From JAVBQO01 sp031548885 (lineage in GTDB: Bacteria > Patescibacteriota > Saccharimonadia > Saccharimonadales > Saccharimonadaceae): a stretch of DNA of 64,000 bases. The DNA lies in assembly GCA_031548885.1 (NCBI GenBank), contig JAVBQO010000003.1, positions 1 through 64,000 of the forward strand. Direction: 5' to 3'. Shown in pieces: positions 60,810 through 64,000 of the stretch. Below the pieces are notes generated by a model, which saw only the letters and a program-made list of their open reading frames with translations, did not search any database and had not been told where the DNA came from. The first letter of the stretch is position 1; the number at the start of each line of letters is the position of its first letter. Both the position numbers and the translations under genes were made by a program.

Positions 60810-61872
60810 ACCCAACGCCTGGAATCGTTACCAAAAACAGCAGCGTAAACGCGATGCCATTTTTGATCATGTGCATCAAAACCGTGCCCCAAATCGTGCC
60901 GGTTTTTTCGCGCACATAGCACATTATCATGCTAAGAATAAACGTATCGATCGCGACATTGATTTGGCCGTGCGCCACCGCAAATGTCAAACTAACCAAA
61001 ATCGCCGTCGGCCAAAATGACAGGATTTTTCGCAGTCGACCAAACAATAATCCACGCGTCAAAGCTTCTTCGAACAGCGGCGCGATGACAACAAACGCCA
61101 GAAAAATCGCCGCCAATTGCAACGGCGAATTTCCAGTTTTCGCAAAACTAATATCTTGCGCTTGGCCCATGATTTCCTGCGCCGTTTCCGTTCCCGCCAC
61201 AACCGTCAGAATTACCGTAACCGTCGTCGCAATAACCAGCAAAATTCCGTAATATATCGGTGTTGTCGCCAGCGCGTACCCAGCATCGCGCCACTGCGGA
61301 CGGCGGTCAATTCCGATCAGTGCGCGAAACTTTGGCAGGTGCAATTTTTCACGCAAAAGCCACGGCCCGCCAATCGCGATCATGGCCATCACGCCGTAAA
61401 TTGCCGCTTGGAGCAGCATCGTTCCCAGCGTCGTCATGTTCGTTGCATCAAAATGCCCAGTATATTGCATCACCACCAGCGGCAGCGCCACGAAAAATTG
61501 CGCCGCGAAAAACGCGAAAACCAGCCATGCAATCCAGCCGACGACCGACCAAAACCTCCTGTTTGGTTTCGCGACATTGACCTGGATTTTCGAACCGATT
61601 TGAGCTGTCGCGAGCGGCACTTCTGTTTTTGAGTCGCTATCGAATGTGCCAGTTTTGGCCGATTTTCGCAAAGCTTCGTCTAGGTTTTTCGACGGTTTTT
61701 TGACGTAGTTTTTGACATCATCGACGGCAGGCGCGTCGGGTTTGATGGATTTGAATCCCAAAATCTCGCCGAAGAATTTCGCAGCGTTTTTGGTTTTTTG
61801 GCTCAACGAAAGATTCGATTCTGGAGCTGTCAAACTTTTCGAAGCTTGAGCCTTCGGGTCTTTTTTCGCCAT
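60805..61872 (-). CDS. CPBP family intramembrane metalloprotease
   Basis: A 355-residue protein with a charged cytoplasmic N-terminal region of about 105 residues and eight or so transmembrane helices. The CPBP (Rce1-like) motifs are present: FEEALTRGLLFG (EExxxR), FAVAHGQ (FxxxH) and HMIKNGIAF (HxxxN). Members process prenylated proteins or bacteriocin-type peptides; the substrate here is unknown. The ATG lies one base after the rseP stop. Confidence 0.88.
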   Translation of the reverse strand: MAKKDPKAQASKSLTAPESNLSLSQKTKNAAKFFGEILGFKSIKPDAPAVDDVKNYVKKPSKNLDEALRKSAKTGTFDSDSKTEVPLATAQIGSKIQVNVAKPNRRFWSVVGWIAWLVFAFFAAQFFVALPLVVMQYTGHFDATNMTTLGTMLLQAAIYGVMAMIAIGGPWLLREKLHLPKFRALIGIDRRPQWRDAGYALATTPIYYGILLVIATTVTVILTVVAGTETAQEIMGQAQDISFAKTGNSPLQLAAIFLAFVVIAPLFEEALTRGLLFGRLRKILSFWPTAILVSLTFAVAHGQINVAIDTFILSMIMCYVREKTGTIWGTVLMHMIKNGIAFTLLFLVTIPGVGL

Positions 61873-61873
61873 T

Positions 61874-63013
61874 CTACAACTTCGCCACGTCGGCAATCGT
61901 TATGATCACGATCAGCGCCAGCAAACACAACATGCCGATGGCGTTGATTTTTTCCTCGATTTCGCGGGTCAAGGGTTTTCGCATCAGCCGAAACAGTGCT
62001 GTCAGAAACCATCGGCCGCCGTCCAATCCTGGAATCGGCAGTGTATTCATGATCGCCAGCGTCAGCGAAATTATCCCCATCAAAAAGAAAACTTGCGTTG
62101 GTCCGGCTTGCAAGGCGCTCGGGAAAATCACGCCCAAAATCCCGATCGGCCCCGCCACGCCGTCGCCGGCCGCGGAAATTTCGGCTTTTGCCGTTGGATT
62201 TTGCACAATCAAACCCGCCAATCCCAACACCAAATTCGACACCGTGTCCCACAATCCTTGCAACGTCACGCCGACGAATTGGAACGTTGTCACGACGCCG
62301 ACGATTGGCGCTGACCACGTCGATTGCAATTTGGTTGATTGCACCGTGCCGACGCCGAAGTAGCCTTTGCCGTCCAGGTTGTCGCTGCGCAAAACCGCTT
62401 TGGTGTCGTAAATTTGACCGTCGCGTTCATATTTGATGGTAATTTGCTGACCTTTGTTTTCGCTGGTGACCTGCGACAAATCGGTTGATTTCTCCAAGTT
62501 TTCGCCGTTAATCGTCAAAATCGTGTCGTCAACCTGCAGCCCCGCCTGATCGGCCGGCGTGCCCGACGCGACCGTACTGATCGCCACGGGTGTCGAAACT
62601 TCGTGCGTGTCGCCCGGCATTTCGAATTGATTGTCGATGATTTTCGGCATGCCGGTCCACGACAACACCGTGAAAATCGCCATCGCCGCCAACAAGTTGA
62701 TGAACACGCCGGCCAACAAAATCTTGGTTTTGGGCCAGAATTTCGCCGCGCCATAGGTACCTTTGCCTTTGGCGGCGTCGTTTTCGCCTTTCAACTTGAC
62801 GAATCCGCCGATTGGCAACCAGTTCAGCGTGACCGGCACGCCTTTCACTGTGCCCAATTTTTTCGCAAGCGGCGGAAAGCCAATCCCAAATTCCTCAACT
62901 TCAACGCCGTTGCGACGTGCCACAATCGCGTGACCTAGTTCGTGAATCACCACCAAAACCACCAGCAAAATCAGCCCAACAACCACGCCCAAAACAATCT
63001 GATACCACTCCAA
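61874..63013 (-). CDS. rseP: Site-2 zinc metalloprotease RseP
   Basis: A 379-residue intramembrane protease. The HExxH motif is in VVIHELGHAIVARR, the third zinc ligand in NTLPIPGLDGGRW, and a PDZ domain lies in between (about 125-215). It cleaves membrane-bound regulators and signal-peptide remnants. The start codon is TTG at 63011-63013 with a GAGGAA site. In many bacteria it is next to uppS; here an orphan cassette lies between the two. Confidence 0.94.
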   Translation of the reverse strand: MEWYQIVLGVVVGLILLVVLVVIHELGHAIVARRNGVEVEEFGIGFPPLAKKLGTVKGVPVTLNWLPIGGFVKLKGENDAAKGKGTYGAAKFWPKTKILLAGVFINLLAAMAIFTVLSWTGMPKIIDNQFEMPGDTHEVSTPVAISTVASGTPADQAGLQVDDTILTINGENLEKSTDLSQVTSENKGQQITIKYERDGQIYDTKAVLRSDNLDGKGYFGVGTVQSTKLQSTWSAPIVGVVTTFQFVGVTLQGLWDTVSNLVLGLAGLIVQNPTAKAEISAAGDGVAGPIGILGVIFPSALQAGPTQVFFLMGIISLTLAIMNTLPIPGLDGGRWFLTALFRLMRKPLTREIEEKINAIGMLCLLALIVIITIADVAKL

Positions 63014-63082
63014 AATTTATTCCTCGATTACAGTTACGACTATTTTAGCATGGATTTGCGAAATATGGCGAGCGATTTGATA

Positions 63083-63111
63083 TTGACTTTTTTGACTTAA
63101 ATTGATATATA
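63083..63111 (+). promoter_or_regulatory. Promoter for the gene at 63202-63468
   Basis: TTGACT (63083-63088), 17 bases, TATATA (63106-63111). The leader is about 85 bases. Confidence 0.6.
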
Positions 63112-63183
63112 TATTAACCTTTTGCGAGTTTGCTGAGTCCCGTCGGGATTCGACTCGTTTGGGTTGGCGATTGATTTCGCCAC

Positions 63184-63194
63184 AAGCAGAGAGG
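63184..63194. repeat. Upstream copy of an inverted repeat flanking the gene at 63202-63468
   Basis: AAGCAGAGAGG includes the ribosome-binding site. Its exact reverse complement is at 63532-63542; a GTTTGG-TTG segment further out is also shared with gaps. Confidence 0.65.
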
Positions 63195-63201
63195 AAAAAC
63201 C

Positions 63202-63468
63202 ATGTCTGAACCCTCATCGTTCATGAGCCCGGACGAGATGATCGAGGTTGGATTGGCGGGAATCGCGAGCTGCCACGAGGCGCTGGTGCGTTTGTTCGCC
63301 CCTGGTGCCGAGGATGCGCTGCGTGCGACCGAATTGCTGCTCGACCCGGCAGAGACGCTGCGTGACAGTCGTGCCGCCGTCCTGAACGACCTGATCAAAA
63401 CGGCTCAAAGAATGCACGACGTGCTGCCGGGCGGCGGCACTGGAGATAATGAGGAATTGGAGGATTGA
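63202..63468 (+). CDS. Small hypothetical protein, orphan cassette
   Basis: An 88-residue acidic, mainly helical protein rich in Glu, Asp, Leu and Ala (DEMIEVGLAGIASCHEALVRLF), with a Gly/Glu-rich tail. Two central helices around residues 35-70 suggest a helical bundle. It has a strong AGAGG site, its own promoter and a hairpin. It lies on the plus strand between the minus-strand genes rseP and uppS. Its codons are GC-rich compared with the flanks. No family recognised. Confidence 0.65.
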   Translation: MSEPSSFMSPDEMIEVGLAGIASCHEALVRLFAPGAEDALRATELLLDPAETLRDSRAAVLNDLIKTAQRMHDVLPGGGTGDNEELED

Positions 63469-63486
63469 CCGCGTGCAAAAGCGAGC

Positions 63487-63520
63487 GCAACCCGGGATTC
63501 TATTTCGAATCCCGGGTTGC
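63487..63520 (+). terminator. Strong hairpin after the gene at 63202-63468
   Basis: A 14-bp perfect stem GCAACCCGGGATTC/GAATCCCGGGTTGC with a six-base loop. No T-run follows. Confidence 0.65.
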
Positions 63521-63531
63521 GCCGTCTCGCC

Positions 63532-63542
63532 CCTCTCTGCTT
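63532..63542. repeat. Downstream copy of the inverted repeat
   Basis: CCTCTCTGCTT, the reverse complement of 63184-63194, 11 bases beyond the hairpin. Confidence 0.65.
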
Positions 63543-63592
63543 CGCAACCAAACCGTGAATTCGTTTGACGTTTTGGTTGCGAAAACTACAAA

Positions 63593-64000
63593 CTATTTGC
63601 CAAATCGCCGCTGTCGCGAATTGAATTCCGCGACAATGTCGTCCAAGTCGTTTTCGGTCATATCGGGCCATTTTTTGTCAACAAACATGAATTCCGAATA
63701 CGCCACACGCCACAACATGAAATTGCTAATTCGCATTTCGCCGCTGGTACGCACCATCATGTCGATTGGCGGAATTTCGGGATGATATAGATTCTGAGCG
63801 AATAATTCTTCGTTGATTTCCGATGGATCGACATCGCTGGCGCAGATTTTGCGACAAGCGTCGACGATTTCCTGATGTCCGCCGTAATTAAAACACAACG
63901 CCAGCGTGCATTCGGTATTATTAATCGAATCTTTTTCGGCCGATTCGATAGCGGCAATTATTTTTTTGCTCAACCGATCGCGCGAGCCCAAAAAAACTAT
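63593..64000 (-). CDS. uppS: Undecaprenyl diphosphate synthase, C-terminal part
   Basis: The gene runs off the right edge of the window. The visible 136 residues contain the family segments CFNYGGHQEIVDA, VRTSGEMRISNFMLW and AYSEFMFVDKKWPDMTENDL of cis-prenyltransferases. The product makes the C55 lipid carrier used by MraY and MurG. The catalytic Asp near the N terminus lies outside the window. Confidence 0.93.
   Translation of the reverse strand: MVFLGSRDRLSKKIIAAIESAEKDSINNTECTLALCFNYGGHQEIVDACRKICASDVDPSEINEELFAQNLYHPEIPPIDMMVRTSGEMRISNFMLWRVAYSEFMFVDKKWPDMTENDLDDIVAEFNSRQRRFGK

Noticed and set aside
63133..63155. tRNA T-arm-like sequence (GAGTCCCGTCGGGATTCGAC) upstream of the 63202 gene
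   Set aside because: The T-loop does not fit the consensus and no acceptor, D or anticodon arm is nearby; more likely a leader hairpin. An attachment-site remnant cannot be excluded but is not supported.
1..64000. CRISPR array, rRNA or tRNA genes
   Set aside because: No regularly spaced direct repeats and no complete tRNA or rRNA signature were found by eye.

Overview
The window reads as a compact, near-complete-coding chromosome segment of a Patescibacteria/CPR bacterium, most probably Candidatus Saccharibacteria (TM7). That assignment is inferred from small proteins, tight gene overlaps, a stripped-down division/cell-wall cluster, UGA used as a normal stop together with a prfB gene, and the absence of biosynthetic operons. 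No rRNA, tRNA or CRISPR array was found. GC looks close to 50 percent, with an AT-rich non-coding stretch at 19.4-20.1 kb.

Layout. 0-7 kb: an orphan cassette gene, lysS, a run of membrane proteins including a DUF2207 protein, and an M16 peptidase. 7-13 kb: a repeat-rich gap, a TraG/VirD4-like membrane ATPase, a PadR-HAAS/PspC stress module and two orphan cassette genes. 13-19.4 kb: serS, a phosphoglycerate-mutase-like gene, hpf, secA and a phage-type thyX cassette. 20-28.6 kb, minus strand: the dcw cluster mraZ-rsmH-ftsL-like-ftsI-mraY-ftsW-murG-ftsQ behind a promoter carrying MraZ boxes. 28.7-38.7 kb, minus strand: a small membrane protein, a GH1 glycosidase with yvcK, a Pif1-like helicase, metK behind a SAM-I riboswitch, a CYTH/KwaB-like gene pair, a lamin-tail surface protein, rnhA and glyS. 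38.8-47.8 kb: an orphan gene, a histidine kinase/response regulator/recO operon, xseA-xseB, a flippase-like protein, an RNA methylase-like gene and rpmA. 47.8-64 kb, minus strand: ctpA, a PcsB-like CHAP hydrolase with ftsX-ftsE, a MacB-type ABC pair, a sortase, prfB, a LOG-family gene, murD, a CPBP protease, rseP and a partial uppS.

Together the genes serve peptidoglycan synthesis and septation (dcw, murD, uppS, FtsEX-PcsB), envelope proteolysis and secretion (secA, sortase, ctpA, rseP, CPBP, M16), translation (lysS, serS, glyS, prfB, rpmA, hpf) and DNA maintenance (recO, xseAB, rnhA, helicase).

Four layers of signal are not explained by gene content. (1) The 7-mer TGCGAAA/TTTCGCA is hugely over-represented on both strands; I counted 28 copies in 33001-36120 where about 0.4 are expected. 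It is scarce or absent in orphan genes, and looks like a DNA-uptake or other genome-wide signal. (2) Many genes have a -10 box exactly six or seven bases before the start codon, implying leaderless mRNAs. (3) Orphan single-gene cassettes have their own strong promoter, a GC-rich hairpin, and an inverted copy of part of their leader beyond that hairpin. (4) A palindromic repeat family occurs both between genes and in frame inside a methylase gene.
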